Positions 53,013 through 62,492 are shown, counted from the stretch's first letter. The stretch is DNA of 64,000 nt from Salininema proteolyticum (GCF_042685645.1 NZ_JBHUNX010000001.1:2542001-2606000); one strand, 5' to 3'. The notes: a model not told the origin generated them from the sequence alone. Numbers and translations: made by a program.

Positions 53013-53537
53013 TCAGGCGTCGGCCTTCTCCTCGGCGGGCGCCTCTTCGGCGGGGGCCTCCCCGCCGCCCTCCGCCTCGGCGTCGTTCGCCATGCGCTGC
53101 CACAGCATCCCCGCCGAATGCGCCACGGCCCCGACGATCGAGGGCACCAGCGGCAGCACCCAGTCGGCCAGGAACCCGCCGTGCGGCATGTTGATGACGA
53201 AGACGGCCGCGCCCGCCGACACCAGTCCCTGGAGGGTGCCGCGCCAGGCCGCCCGGGTGCCGTCGGCCAGCGCCGCCTTGCGCTCCGAGGTCGGGTCGTG
53301 GAAGCCGTCGAGGCCCGCCGCGTCCTTGCGGCCCAGGTAGAAGCCCGCCAGGCCGAGGACGCCCGAGGAGGAGACAGCGGCCGCCATGAGCGAACTGTCG
53401 AAGAGGACGAACACGAGCACGTACAGGCCCGCTCCGCTGGCCAGGGCGATGAGCGCCTTGAGCCAGTCGCCCTTCTCGCCGGGATACCAGTAGTACTTGG
53501 TGACGCCTTCTTCGATCTCGCGGACGATCTTGCCCAT
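53013..53537 (-). CDS. Four-helix membrane protein of unknown function
   Basis: A 174-aa inner-membrane protein with about four hydrophobic helices (ALIALASGAGLYVLVFVLF; AAAVSSSGVLGLAGFYLG; GLVSAGAAVFVINM; ADWVLPLVPSIVGAVAHSAG) and an Ala/Glu-rich acidic C-terminus. The start MGKIVREIEEGVTKYYWYPGEKGDWLKA is a small cytoplasmic region. GGAGG lies 6 nt before ATG 53537. Upstream at 53562-53578, ACTTG-N7-CAAGT is an operator candidate. No family recognised. Confidence 0.65.
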   Translation of the reverse strand: MGKIVREIEEGVTKYYWYPGEKGDWLKALIALASGAGLYVLVFVLFDSSLMAAAVSSSGVLGLAGFYLGRKDAAGLDGFHDPTSERKAALADGTRAAWRGTLQGLVSAGAAVFVINMPHGGFLADWVLPLVPSIVGAVAHSAGMLWQRMANDAEAEGGGEAPAEEAPAEEKADA

Positions 53538-53686
53538 GGTGGTCCTCCTGGTAGGCACAACACTTGCTGGGTACAAGTATGGTGTGTCACACGGTGTTCA
53601 CCATGGGAACTCGGGTTTCAGGCTGTGACATACCGCCCAAAAGCGCCCTTATGTCGGCATTCTGACAACCGAAAGCGGGCACGGAA

Positions 53687-53718
53687 AAGGCCGCCGCACC
53701 ACCTGGTGCGACGGCCTT
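53687..53718 (-). terminator. Terminator of ispG
   Basis: On the minus strand AAGGCCG and CGGCCTT flank CGCACC / GGTGCG, giving a 13-bp stem with one internal mismatch, followed by TTTT (complement of the run at 53685-53688). It lies 15 nt after ispG. Confidence 0.8.
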
Positions 53719-53732
53719 CGAAGCTTGCGGGC

Positions 53733-54908
53733 TCAGTACACCTCAACCTGAGGATTGGCCAGCTCCTTGAGCTCCTCGGGCAGGTCGGCGCCCTGCTCCT
53801 CGGCGATCTTGACGGCCTCCTCGATGAGCGTCTCGACGATCTGCGACTCCGGTACGGTCCGGATGACCTCGCCCTTGACGAAGATCTGCCCCTTGCCGTT
53901 GCCCGAGGCGACGCCCAGGTCGGCCTCGCGGGCCTCGCCCGGGCCGTTGACGACGCAGCCCATGACGGCCACGCGCAGCGGGACCGGCAGGCCCTCCAGG
54001 CCGGCGGTCACCTCTTCGGCGAGCTTGTAAACGTCCACCTGCGCCCGCCCGCACGAGGGGCACGAGACGATCTCCAGGCCGCGCTCGCGCAGCCCCATCG
54101 ACTCCAGGATCTGCAGACCCACCTTGACCTCCTCGGCCGGAGGGGCCGAGAGGGACACGCGGATGGTGTCGCCGATGCCCTGCGAGAGCAGCGCCCCGAA
54201 GGCGGTGGCGGACTTGATCGTGCCCTGGAAGGCCGGTCCGGCCTCGGTCACGCCGAGGTGCAGCGGATAGTCGCAGGCCTCCGAGAGCTGCTGGTAGGCC
54301 TTCACCATGACGACGGGGTCGTTGTGCTTGACCGAGATCTTGATGTCGCGGAAGTCGTGCTCCTCGAACAGCGAGGCCTCCCACAGGGCCGACTCGACCA
54401 GCGCCTCGGGCGTGGCCTTGCCGTACTTCTCGTACAGCCGCTTGTCCAGCGAGCCGGCGTTCACGCCGATGCGGATCGGAGTGCCCGCGTTCTTCGCGGC
54501 CTTCGCGATCTCGCCGACCTTGTCGTCGAACTTCTTGATGTTGCCCGGGTTGACGCGCACCGCGGCGCAGCCGGCCTCGATGGCCGCGAAGACGTACTTC
54601 GGGTTGAAGTGGATGTCGGCGATCACCGGGATCTGCGACTTCTTCGCGATGATCGGCAGCGCCTCGGCGTCCTCCTGGGTCGGGCAGGCGACGCGGACGA
54701 TCTGGCAGCCGCTCGCGGTGAGCTCCGCGATCTGCTGCAGGGTCGGGCCGATGTCGGCGGTGCGGGTCGTGGTCATCGACTGCACGCTGACGGGGGCTCC
54801 CCCGCCCACGAGCACGCCGCCCACGTTGAGCTGCCGGGTCTTGCGGCGCTCGGTGATGGGCTCGACGACGTCCTTCTTACCGGGCATGCCAAGTTCTACA
54901 GCGGTCAT
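53733..54908 (-). CDS. ispG: 4-hydroxy-3-methylbut-2-enyl diphosphate synthase
   Basis: A 391-aa iron-sulfur enzyme of the MEP isoprenoid pathway. The TIM-barrel N-terminus has VSVQSMTTTRTADI and VRVNPGNIK. The 4Fe-4S ligands are in EIVSCPSCGRAQVD and GCVVNGPGEAREAD, with a catalytic Glu beyond. ATG 54908 follows a weak site. With dxr (56330-57526) and rseP between them it forms the common actinobacterial dxr-rseP-ispG cluster, all on the minus strand. Confidence 0.97.
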   Translation of the reverse strand: MTAVELGMPGKKDVVEPITERRKTRQLNVGGVLVGGGAPVSVQSMTTTRTADIGPTLQQIAELTASGCQIVRVACPTQEDAEALPIIAKKSQIPVIADIHFNPKYVFAAIEAGCAAVRVNPGNIKKFDDKVGEIAKAAKNAGTPIRIGVNAGSLDKRLYEKYGKATPEALVESALWEASLFEEHDFRDIKISVKHNDPVVMVKAYQQLSEACDYPLHLGVTEAGPAFQGTIKSATAFGALLSQGIGDTIRVSLSAPPAEEVKVGLQILESMGLRERGLEIVSCPSCGRAQVDVYKLAEEVTAGLEGLPVPLRVAVMGCVVNGPGEAREADLGVASGNGKGQIFVKGEVIRTVPESQIVETLIEEAVKIAEEQGADLPEELKELANPQVEVY

Positions 54909-54924
54909 GGAAGTTATTGTCCAC

Positions 54925-56181
54925 CTACTGGAAGATACGGATCGGGTTGACTATGTCCGCAGTGATCGTCAACAGCATGAATCCGCCGAGGACCACCAGC
55001 ACGACATAGGTCAGGGGCATGAGCTTGTAGTAGTCGACGCGCCCCGGGTCGGGTTTTCCGCGCTTGGCGGCGAACCAGGAGCGCACCTTCTCAAACCATG
55101 CGATGGCGATGTGGCCACCGTCCAAAGGTAGCAGCGGAAGCAGGTTGAACACGCCGATGAAGTAGTTCAACACGACCAGGAGCATGAAGAAGTTGACCCA
55201 GAGACCCCGCTCTGCCAGCTCTCCTCCGATTCGTGAGGCTCCCACCACACTGACGGGCGTGTCGTCGCCGCGCTCGCCGCCGAAGATGGCGTTCCAGAGG
55301 TCGGGGATCTTGGAGGGCAGCTGTCCGAGCGCGATGAAGGTGTTCTTGAACATGTCGCCGGTGTAGGTTGCCGTGTCGCCGATGCCCTGGATCGGGCCGC
55401 TGGTGACCGTCTCCGGGATGTCCGGGTCCTCGTACGGGGTGACTCCGAGCTTGGCGACCTCCTCGGTCTTGCCGTCCGCGTACTCCACCTTCGCGGTGTA
55501 GGGGGTGACGGTAAGGTCGACGTCCGCGCCGTCGCGCTCCACGACGACGTCGACGGGCTCCTCGGGTTCCAGGGCGGTGACGGCCGTCAGCAGGCCGTCC
55601 CAGTCGCCTACGGACTCGCCGCCGACGGAGACGATGCGGTCCCCGTCGCGCATCCCGGCCTCATAGGCGGGGTTGGAGTCGTCGTCGGCGGTGCACTCGT
55701 AGTCCGCGTCGGCGTCGGCCGGGTACAGGCACTCCGAGACGCCGACGGTCGCGGTGTCCTGCGACTCCTGGTAGGACTGCGCGGCGGCAGGGTTGGGCGT
55801 GCCGATGAAGGACACGATGGTCCACAGGATGACGAAGGCGAGGATGAAGTGGGTGATGGAGCCGGCGGCCAGGACGATCGTCCTCTGCCACAGCGGCTTG
55901 CGCCAGAAGACCCTCTTCTTGTCGGACTCGGAGAGCGCTTCCTCCTCTTCGTCCTCGGGCGTCATCCCCACGATCTTGACGAAGCCGCCCAGGGGGATGC
56001 CCTTGAGCCCGTACTCCGTCTCCCCCTTCTGGAAGGACCAGATCGTCGGCCCGAAGCCGACGAAGTAGCGGGTGGCTTTGATCTTGAAGGCCTTGGCCGT
56101 CAAGAGGTGACCGAACTCGTGGAGGCTGACCGAGATCAGCAGGGCGAGAGCGAAGAATATCACTCCCGTGGTGTAGGCCAT
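54925..56181 (-). CDS. rseP: Site-2 protease RseP-like (M50 metalloprotease)
   Basis: A 418-aa intramembrane zinc protease, probably acting on anti-sigma factors. The zinc motif HEFGH is in the first helix (SVSLHEFGHLLTAKAFKIKATRYFVGFGPT, His21/Glu22/His25). A PDZ domain follows at about 150-235 (AYEAGMRDGDRIVSVGGESV), and the third zinc ligand is in NLLPLLPLDGGH. ATG 56181 or TTG 56184 are alternatives; GGAG is better placed for TTG. It is 16 nt from ispG and in the dxr-rseP-ispG cluster. Confidence 0.95.
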   Translation of the reverse strand: MAYTTGVIFFALALLISVSLHEFGHLLTAKAFKIKATRYFVGFGPTIWSFQKGETEYGLKGIPLGGFVKIVGMTPEDEEEEALSESDKKRVFWRKPLWQRTIVLAAGSITHFILAFVILWTIVSFIGTPNPAAAQSYQESQDTATVGVSECLYPADADADYECTADDDSNPAYEAGMRDGDRIVSVGGESVGDWDGLLTAVTALEPEEPVDVVVERDGADVDLTVTPYTAKVEYADGKTEEVAKLGVTPYEDPDIPETVTSGPIQGIGDTATYTGDMFKNTFIALGQLPSKIPDLWNAIFGGERGDDTPVSVVGASRIGGELAERGLWVNFFMLLVVLNYFIGVFNLLPLLPLDGGHIAIAWFEKVRSWFAAKRGKPDPGRVDYYKLMPLTYVVLVVLGGFMLLTITADIVNPIRIFQ

Positions 56182-56329
56182 CAAGTGTCAGTCTCCTTCA
56201 TGGTGTACGTCGGAGTGCGGGTCTGGGCGCATGTCGAGTTTAATGGGGTGTTTCGTCCGCGGCCGGGGAAGGCCGATAAGACCTTCCTTAGGATACCGGC
56301 CGCCGTCTCGGCTCCCCGCCGCGTTCGGC

Positions 56330-57526
56330 TCAGCCCGCGAGGATCTCGCGGGCCCTGGCGCGGGCCCAGTCCTCGGCGGCGAGGACGTCGGCGATGTCGC
56401 GCGGCGCGGCGAACTCCGGTGCGGCGGCGACGACGTCGGCGACGGTGTCCACTATGCCGGTGAAGGATATCGCTCCGCGCCGGAAGGCCTCCACGGCCTC
56501 CTCGTTGGAGGCGTTGAAGATCGCCGGGTAGACGCCGCCCCGGGTCCCGACCTCGCGGGCCAGGGCGACGGCGGGGAAGGCCTCGTCGTCGAGCGGTTCA
56601 AAGGTCCAGGTGTGCGACCGCGTCCAGTCGACTGGCCGAGCCGAGCCCGGAACGCGTCCGGGCCAGGCCAGCGCGTGGGAGATCGGCAGGCGCATGTCCG
56701 GCGGGGAGGCCTGCGCGATGGTGTTGCCGTCGGCGAACTCGACCAGGGAGTGGACGACCGACTGGGGGTGGACGGTGACCTCGATGCGGTCGTAGGGGAC
56801 GCCGAAGAGCTCGTGGGCCTCGATGACCTCGAGGGACTTGTTCATCATGGTGGCCGAGTTGATGGTGATGACGGGCCCCATGGCCCACGTCGGGTGGGCG
56901 AGGGCCTCTTCGACCGTGACGTTCTCCAGTTCGGAGCGTTTGCGGCCGCGGAAGGGGCCTCCGGAGGCGGTGACGATGAGCTTGGCGACCTCGCCGGGAG
57001 TCCCCGAGCGCAGCGACTGGGCGAGCGCGGAGTGCTCGGAGTCGACCGGGACGATCTGGCCGGGCGCGGCGGCTTCGGCGACCAGCGGGCCGCCTGCGAT
57101 GAGGGACTCCTTGTTGGCCAGGGCGAGGGTGTGTCCGGCCTTGAGCGCGGCGAGGGTGGGGGCGAGTCCGAGGGAGCCGTTGACCCCGTTGAGGACGGTG
57201 TGCGCGGTTCCGCCGTTCCCCGGGCCGCTGCCGGGGCGTCCGGCGAGGTCGGCCATGGCCTCGGGCCCGGTGACGATCTCGGGGGCGCCCTTTCCGCCGA
57301 GGGCCTTGTAGGCCTGGAGGAAGGGTTCGGCGGCGCTCTCGTCGGCGATGCCGACGGCCTTCGGCGCCAGGGCGATCGCCTGTTCGGCGAGGAGGCGGGG
57401 GTTGCCTCCGCCGGCGCCGAGGGCGGTCACGGCGAAGCGGTCGGGGTTGGCGGTGATGATGTCGATGGCCTGGGTGCCGATGGATCCCGTCGAGCCCAGA
57501 AGCGTGATCTCTCGCAATTCGCTCAC
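56330..57526 (-). CDS. dxr: 1-deoxy-D-xylulose-5-phosphate reductoisomerase
   Basis: A 398-aa NADPH-dependent enzyme, the second step of the MEP pathway. The NADPH loop is LGSTGSIGTQA (10-20). ALANKESLIAGG and PVDSEHSALAQ carry the divalent-metal site, and TASGGPFRG and HPTWAMG are conserved catalytic-loop segments. GTG 57526 was chosen; the frame continues upstream to 57925 but without homology. Fosmidomycin target in other bacteria. Confidence 0.96.
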   Translation of the reverse strand: MSELREITLLGSTGSIGTQAIDIITANPDRFAVTALGAGGGNPRLLAEQAIALAPKAVGIADESAAEPFLQAYKALGGKGAPEIVTGPEAMADLAGRPGSGPGNGGTAHTVLNGVNGSLGLAPTLAALKAGHTLALANKESLIAGGPLVAEAAAPGQIVPVDSEHSALAQSLRSGTPGEVAKLIVTASGGPFRGRKRSELENVTVEEALAHPTWAMGPVITINSATMMNKSLEVIEAHELFGVPYDRIEVTVHPQSVVHSLVEFADGNTIAQASPPDMRLPISHALAWPGRVPGSARPVDWTRSHTWTFEPLDDEAFPAVALAREVGTRGGVYPAIFNASNEEAVEAFRRGAISFTGIVDTVADVVAAAPEFAAPRDIADVLAAEDWARARAREILAG

Positions 57527-57641
57527 GGGCCCATTATGCGGGTACGGCGGCCGGTTCGGGGGACGGGAGCCGGGTCTGTGACTATGTGTTCTCGGTACCT
57601 GGAATTCCAGTTTCGGGTGAACGACTGATAACGTTGCGTGA

Positions 57642-58334
57642 ATGTTGCTCATTCGCCGACGTCCCGCCGCCCCGCTCCTGGTGGGAATACCATTGCTCGC
57701 CGTCGCCGCCTCCCTGGCGCTCGTCATCCGAGTCGACCCCGCCGATCCCCCGTTCCAGGGGCTGGACGACTGGTGGGCCGGGGTCGCCGACGGCTCGCGG
57801 GCGAGCGCCTGGTGGTGGCCCGCGGAGTTCTTCAACCTGTTGGGTAGCCCGATCGGCCTGATCGTTCCCATCGCGCTGGCGGGTTTCGTGTTCTGGTACG
57901 GGCGGTGGCGCACCGCCGTGTTCATGGGAGTCTGCTACATCGCCGTGCAGGCGGTGAACTCCGGGCTCAAGGCCTTCGCCGACCGGCCCCGGCCGGAGGA
58001 CGGCCTGGTGGCCGTGCACGGGGCGTCGTTCCCTTCGGGGCACAGCGCGCGCATGGCGGTGCTCGTCTTCGTGATCGGGATGTTCCTGGTGCCCCTGGCA
58101 AGACGCCGCCGGTGGTGGGCCATCGGAGCCGTCCTGGCGGCGGCGATGATGTGGGCCCGCACGTGGCAGCACGCGCACTGGCTGACCGATGTGGCGGGCG
58201 GGGCCTGCGTCGGGCTCGGGGTGGCCCTTCTGCTCTGGTTCGCCCTCTCGCCGTGGGTGCTGCGGGACGAGGCGCCCTCCGGCCGGCACTCCCGGCCGGA
58301 CGACACCATGCGGATCCCCCGGATAACCGCCTAG
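57642..58334 (+). CDS. PAP2-family phosphatase
   Basis: A 230-aa membrane phosphatase with about six helices. The three PAP2 motifs are intact: KAFADRPRP, FPSGHSAR and ARTWQHAHWLTD. It should dephosphorylate a lipid such as undecaprenyl diphosphate or phosphatidic acid on the outer face. Its TAG stop overlaps the TAG of the opposite gene in CTAG at 58331-58334. Confidence 0.92.
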   Translation: MLLIRRRPAAPLLVGIPLLAVAASLALVIRVDPADPPFQGLDDWWAGVADGSRASAWWWPAEFFNLLGSPIGLIVPIALAGFVFWYGRWRTAVFMGVCYIAVQAVNSGLKAFADRPRPEDGLVAVHGASFPSGHSARMAVLVFVIGMFLVPLARRRRWWAIGAVLAAAMMWARTWQHAHWLTDVAGGACVGLGVALLLWFALSPWVLRDEAPSGRHSRPDDTMRIPRITA

Positions 58335-59182
58335 CCGAAGACGACCGTCTTGTGGTCGTTGAGCAGGATGCGGCGGTCCAGATGGGCGGCCAGGCCGCGG
58401 GCGAGGCAGGTCGACTCGAGGTCGCGTCCGGCCGCGGTGAGGTCCTCGGGGGTGGCGGTGTGGTCCACGCGCGCGACCTCCTGGTCGATGATCGGGCCCT
58501 CGTCGAGGTCCGAGGTGACGTAGTGGCAGGTCGCCCCGATGAGCTTGACGCCGCGGGCGTGCGCCTGGTGGTAGGGGCGGGCGCCCTTGAAGCTGGGGAG
58601 GAAGGAGTGGTGGATGTTGATGATCCGCCCGGGCATCTTCTCGCACAGCTTCGGGGAGAGGATCTGCATGTAGCGGGCCAGGACGACCACGTCGATGCGC
58701 TCGCGCTCCACGAGTTCGAGGAGGCGCTCCTCGGACTCGCCCTTGCCGTCGGGCGTGACGGGGATGTGGTGGAAGTCGACGTCGTGGGACTCCACCAGCT
58801 CGGCCCAGTCGGGGTGGTTGGAGACGACGGCGGCGGCCTCCCCGTGGAGGGCGCCGATGCGGAAGCGGTAGAGCAGGTCGTTGAGGCAGTGGCCCTGTTT
58901 GGAGGCCATGATAAGCACGCGCGGCTTCTCGGCGGCGTCGGCGAGGTTCCACTCCATCTTGTAGCTCTGGGCGATGGTGTGGAAGGCGACGGAGAGCTGC
59001 TCGGCGTCCACGCCGGTGTCGAGGCTGAACTCCACGCGCATGAAGAACGTCTCCGTGGCGGGGTCGGAGAACTGCTGGGAGTCGACGATGTTGGCGAGCC
59101 GCTCGGTGAGGAATCCCGAGACGGCGTGGACGATGCCGACCCGGTCGGGACACGACAGGGTCAGGATGAAGTGGCTGCTCAT
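58331..59182 (-). CDS. purU: Formyltetrahydrofolate deformylase
   Basis: A 283-aa enzyme that hydrolyses 10-formyl-THF to formate and THF. An N-terminal ACT domain (about 1-80; FILTLSCPDRVGIVHAVSGFL) precedes the formyltransferase fold with INIHHSFLPSFKGARPYHQA (catalytic Asn/His region), GVKLIGATCHYV and SDLDEGPIIDQE (catalytic Asp). It should balance the one-carbon pool and supply formate for purine synthesis. Monocistronic. Confidence 0.96.
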   Translation of the reverse strand: MSSHFILTLSCPDRVGIVHAVSGFLTERLANIVDSQQFSDPATETFFMRVEFSLDTGVDAEQLSVAFHTIAQSYKMEWNLADAAEKPRVLIMASKQGHCLNDLLYRFRIGALHGEAAAVVSNHPDWAELVESHDVDFHHIPVTPDGKGESEERLLELVERERIDVVVLARYMQILSPKLCEKMPGRIINIHHSFLPSFKGARPYHQAHARGVKLIGATCHYVTSDLDEGPIIDQEVARVDHTATPEDLTAAGRDLESTCLARGLAAHLDRRILLNDHKTVVFG

Positions 59183-59246
59183 TCGGCAATCTTAAGGGGG
59201 TGGCGCGCCCGGTGCCAACTCCGGGCGGCGGATTCGTCCGGTTACG

Positions 59247-60347
59247 ATGGGTTCCATGAGCCTCCGTATTAGATTCGCCACGGCCGCCGTGGCGGGCGCG
59301 GCCGTTCCGCTGCTCGTCTCGTGCGGTTCGGACGGCGGCGGGGAGTCCGCCGAGCCGACGACGGCGGGCCCGGTCCCGACCGAGTCTTCCGGGCCGAGCG
59401 AGATCACGCTGGCGTTCGCGGGCGACGTGCACTTCCCGGCCGTCGACGAGGGCGTCCCGAATCGGACCGCGGCCCTGCTGGAGGACCCGGCCACCGCCTA
59501 CGGCCCCATGGCGGAGGTCTTCGCCGAGGCCGACTACTCGGTGGTCAATCTGGAGACACCGGTGACCGGGGCGACCGACGCGGAGGCGAAGCTGTGGACG
59601 TTCAAGGCGCCCGAGGAGGCGATGGAGGCCACCGCCGCGGCGAACGTCGACCTCGTCTCCCTGGCGAACAACCACGGGCTGGACTACAAGGAGGAGGGCC
59701 TGCTCGACACCCTCGACTACGCCGAGGAGCACGGTGTCGACACAGTCGGGGCGGGCCGCGACGCCGAGGAGGCCTACGCTCCCCTCGTCGCCGACGTCGA
59801 AGGCGTGGAGATCGCGTTCCTCGGGCTGAACCAGGTGTGGGACCTGTGGGAGTCGTGGGAGGCCGGCGATGATTCTCCGGGCATGGCCTACGTGCAGAAC
59901 CTGGACCGCGCCACCGAAGCGGTCCGGAGCGCCTCAGAGCGGGCCGACGTCGTCATCGTCTACATGCACTGGGGACAGGAGGGCAATGAGTGCCCGATTC
60001 CCGAGATGAGGGACGCCGCGCGGGCCCTGGCCGACGCCGGGGCCGACGCCCTGCTGGGCACCCACGCGCACCTGCTGCTCTCGGACGGCTGGCTGGACGA
60101 CACGTACGTGCACTACGGGCTTGGGAACTTCCTGTGGTGGCGCGACGACAGCTTCAGCAACGACACGGGAGTCCTCCGGCTCCATTTGACGGGGCCCGAG
60201 GTCACCGGCGTTGAGTTCGTGCCGGCTCTCATCAGCCGCGAGACCGGACAGCCGATTCCCGTCGAGGGGGCCGAGGCCGAGCGGATCCTCGGCGAGAGGG
60301 AGCGTCTGCGCGGATGCACGGGGCTCGCGCCGGAACCGCCGGCCTGA
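59247..60347 (+). CDS. CapA-like lipoprotein (metallophosphatase superfamily)
   Basis: A 366-aa lipoprotein of the CapA/PGA-synthesis family. The signal ends in the lipobox LLVSC (about Cys26). The domain starts with ITLAFAGDVHFP and continues with SVVNLETPVTG, ANVDLVSLANNHGLDYKEEGL, VDTVGAGRD, VIVYMHWGQEGNECP and LGTHAHLLL; these are the metal and substrate residues of the calcineurin-like fold. Despite the family name no PGA synthetase genes are nearby, so a cell-wall or other hydrolytic function is as likely. ATG 59247 or 59256. Confidence 0.9.
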   Translation: MGSMSLRIRFATAAVAGAAVPLLVSCGSDGGGESAEPTTAGPVPTESSGPSEITLAFAGDVHFPAVDEGVPNRTAALLEDPATAYGPMAEVFAEADYSVVNLETPVTGATDAEAKLWTFKAPEEAMEATAAANVDLVSLANNHGLDYKEEGLLDTLDYAEEHGVDTVGAGRDAEEAYAPLVADVEGVEIAFLGLNQVWDLWESWEAGDDSPGMAYVQNLDRATEAVRSASERADVVIVYMHWGQEGNECPIPEMRDAARALADAGADALLGTHAHLLLSDGWLDDTYVHYGLGNFLWWRDDSFSNDTGVLRLHLTGPEVTGVEFVPALISRETGQPIPVEGAEAERILGERERLRGCTGLAPEPPA

Positions 60348-60360
60348 ACCGGACACGGGA

Positions 60361-60393
60361 CGGGGCGGCGCCCGCATGAACGACGCCGCCCCG
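60361..60393. terminator. Bidirectional terminator between capA-like and doxX genes
   Basis: CGGGGCGGCG and CGCCGCCCCG form a perfect 10-bp stem between converging genes. No T-run. Confidence 0.5.
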
Positions 60394-60433
60394 GGCCTGA
60401 GCCCCTCCGGTCCTTCGGTTATGCCTCCTATGC

Positions 60434-60970
60434 CTACTTCAGCCAGGGCATGGACCGCACGAGGCCGAGGTCGCCCCACTTGGCTCCGAAACCGAGGGTG
60501 TCCCCCGCGCGCGAGGCCGCCAAGGCGATCGCCAGGACGACGTAGACGAGGTGCTCGTCCATGACGGGGTTGTTCGCCAGGGGCATCGCGGACAGGTAGA
60601 GCATTCCCATGAGGCAGGTCGCGCCGAACGCCGCCAGGCGCATGCCGATTCCCAGCAGCAGGGCGACTCCGACGGCGGCCATGCCGCCTATGAAGAGCAC
60701 GTCGACCAGGGCGTTGCCGCTCATGCCCGAGAACAGGCTCCCGAAGGTGCCTTCCTGTCCCATGAGGTATCCGGAGGTGGGGCTCTTCCCGTCGATCCAG
60801 GCCTGGCCCGACGGAGTCGCGTAGCCGAGCCCGAAGGTCTTGTCCAGCGCCGGCCACAGGAAGACGAGGCTCAGTGCGATCCGGGTGAGCGCCAGGGTCT
60901 TTCCGCCCGGCCTGACCCGGCTCTCCTCGGCGGCCTCGGAGGCGCGGGGTTCTTGTATCGTGTCGGTCAT
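60434..60970 (-). CDS. DoxX-family membrane protein
   Basis: A 178-aa membrane protein with four or five helices. ALTRIALSLVFLWPALDKTFGLGYATP and LVDVLFIGGMAAVGVALLLGIGMRLAA are typical of the DoxX/DoxD-like family, which includes quinone-linked thiosulfate oxidoreductase subunits and membrane stress proteins. GGGAGGGACC lies before ATG 60970. An AT-rich segment upstream (61030-61060) with AGGA-N5-TCCT is a promoter/operator candidate. Monocistronic. Confidence 0.85.
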   Translation of the reverse strand: MTDTIQEPRASEAAEESRVRPGGKTLALTRIALSLVFLWPALDKTFGLGYATPSGQAWIDGKSPTSGYLMGQEGTFGSLFSGMSGNALVDVLFIGGMAAVGVALLLGIGMRLAAFGATCLMGMLYLSAMPLANNPVMDEHLVYVVLAIALAASRAGDTLGFGAKWGDLGLVRSMPWLK

Positions 60971-61358
60971 GGTCCCTCCCAGGGTCTTTCAGGGCCCACC
61001 CAGGTTCGCATGGCTGGTGAACCCCTGTTGATATTTATAAGGATATCTTCCTAAATTACGGGAGGGAAGGACCCCCGCGTCATGACCTTGGGCGACCATG
61101 CTGCCACCACCTCGAAAAAGACCGCATTCAAGGAAATCGAACAGTTCGATCAATGAATACCGGCTACCCTCTCTAGCGCGTTCGGGAACACCGGCGGCGA
61201 CCGGAGGGGGCGCACCGCCCACAGGGGACTTTCCCGAAGGCCGCCGAAACGTCATTCCCCATCGGCGACGAGGCGGCGGTGCATCCCGCCGAAGCCCTTC
61301 GGCCGGCCCGTCGGCGGTTCCCCTTTCCCCGGTAGAGCGCCCTCGCTATGGTGAGGTG
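60971..61358. other. Divergent intergenic stretch, 388 nt, doxX/amidase
   Basis: It holds an AT-rich block at 61028-61057 (contains GATATTTATAAGGATATC) next to doxX, with an imperfect dyad AGGA (61040-61043) / TCCT (61049-61052). The amidase-side reading frame extends back to 61098 but the segment 61098-61358 has no homology to amidases, so it is treated as noncoding. Confidence 0.4.
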
Positions 61359-62492
61359 GTGACCGATCCCTTCATCCGCACGATCGCCCCCGCCGAGTCC
61401 CCGGCCGAAGGCCCCCTGAGAGGCCTCCGGCTGGCCGTCAAGGACTTGTACGACCTCGCCGGGACGCCGACGGGAGCCGGCAATCCGCGCTGGCCGGAGA
61501 CCCACGAGGCCCCCGACTCGGACGCCTCTGCGGTGTCCCGCCTGAAACGCGCCGGAGCGGTCGTCGTGGGCAAGACGATCACCGACGAACTCGCCTGGAG
61601 CCTGAACGGGACCAACGTCCACTACGGGGCACCGGACAACCCCGCCGCCCCAGGAAGGATGAGCGGGGGATCCTCCTCGGGATCGGCCTCCGCCGTGGCC
61701 CTGGACCTGGCGGACATCGCCCTCGGCACCGACACCGGCGGATCGGTCAGGGTGCCGGCCTCCTACTGCGGCCTTTACGGAATGCGCCCCACGCACGGCC
61801 GGATCCCGATGGACGGCGTCGTTCCCCTGGCGCCCTCCTTCGACACCGCGGGAATCCTCGCCCGCGACGCGTCGACCCTCCGGACGGCCATGAATGCCCT
61901 CTACCCGGAGCCGAGCCCGCCGTCGCCGATCCCGGGCGTCCTTGCGCCGCGGGACATCTGGGACGCGATGCCGCCTGAGGTGCGACAGGCCCTGTACCCT
62001 GCTGTCGAACGGCTCGGACTCGACATCGATCGCACTCCCCTGCTCAGCGGAGAGGACGAGCTCGACGACGCCAGAAGGGCCTACTCCACGCTTCAGGGGT
62101 GGGAGGCCTGGCAATGCCACGGCGAGTGGATCGAGGCGGCTCGGCCGACATTCGGGCCGGGCGTCGCCAAGCGGTTCGCCAAGGCGGCCGAGATCGGCAA
62201 GGACGACCTCGCACCCGCCAGAAAAGTGCGCGCAGAAGTCACCGAGATCTTGACAAAGCGCCTGGCGGGCGGAGCGGTGCTCGCGATCCCCGCTGCCGCT
62301 GGGCCCGCGCCCAGGCTCGACGACCAGCCGGACCGCGAAGCGCTCGTCCGGTTGACGTGCCTGTCCGGGCTGTCCGGGGCACCCGCGATATCGCTGCCGC
62401 TGGGAAAGATCGAAGGCCTTCCGATCGGGCTGCAGCTGATCGCCGCGTGCGGAGCGGACGAGTCGCTGCTGGAGTTCGCAGCGAGGATTTGA
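61359..62492 (+). CDS. Amidase signature family enzyme
   Basis: A 377-aa hydrolase with the Ser-cisSer-Lys triad of the amidase signature family: Lys28 in LAVKDLYDLAG, Ser105 in MSGGSSSGSA and Ser129 in GTDTGGSVRVPASYCGLYG. Spacing (77 and 24 residues) equals that of GatA-type enzymes. It is shorter than most family members (about 450-500 aa) and stands alone. Several GTG starts are possible; 61359 gives MTDPFIRTIAP. Substrate unknown. A degraded copy of its C-terminus lies at 63665-63838. Confidence 0.85.
   Translation: MTDPFIRTIAPAESPAEGPLRGLRLAVKDLYDLAGTPTGAGNPRWPETHEAPDSDASAVSRLKRAGAVVVGKTITDELAWSLNGTNVHYGAPDNPAAPGRMSGGSSSGSASAVALDLADIALGTDTGGSVRVPASYCGLYGMRPTHGRIPMDGVVPLAPSFDTAGILARDASTLRTAMNALYPEPSPPSPIPGVLAPRDIWDAMPPEVRQALYPAVERLGLDIDRTPLLSGEDELDDARRAYSTLQGWEAWQCHGEWIEAARPTFGPGVAKRFAKAAEIGKDDLAPARKVRAEVTEILTKRLAGGAVLAIPAAAGPAPRLDDQPDREALVRLTCLSGLSGAPAISLPLGKIEGLPIGLQLIAACGADESLLEFAARI

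Noticed and set aside
52776..53194. Short plus-strand ORFs upstream of the 174-aa membrane protein
   Set aside because: Mutually overlapping frames of Arg/Ser-rich composition without ribosome sites; they run through a terminator hairpin.
57527..57925. N-terminal extension of dxr
   Set aside because: Homology begins at GTG 57526; the extension overlaps the divergent PAP2 gene and its promoter.
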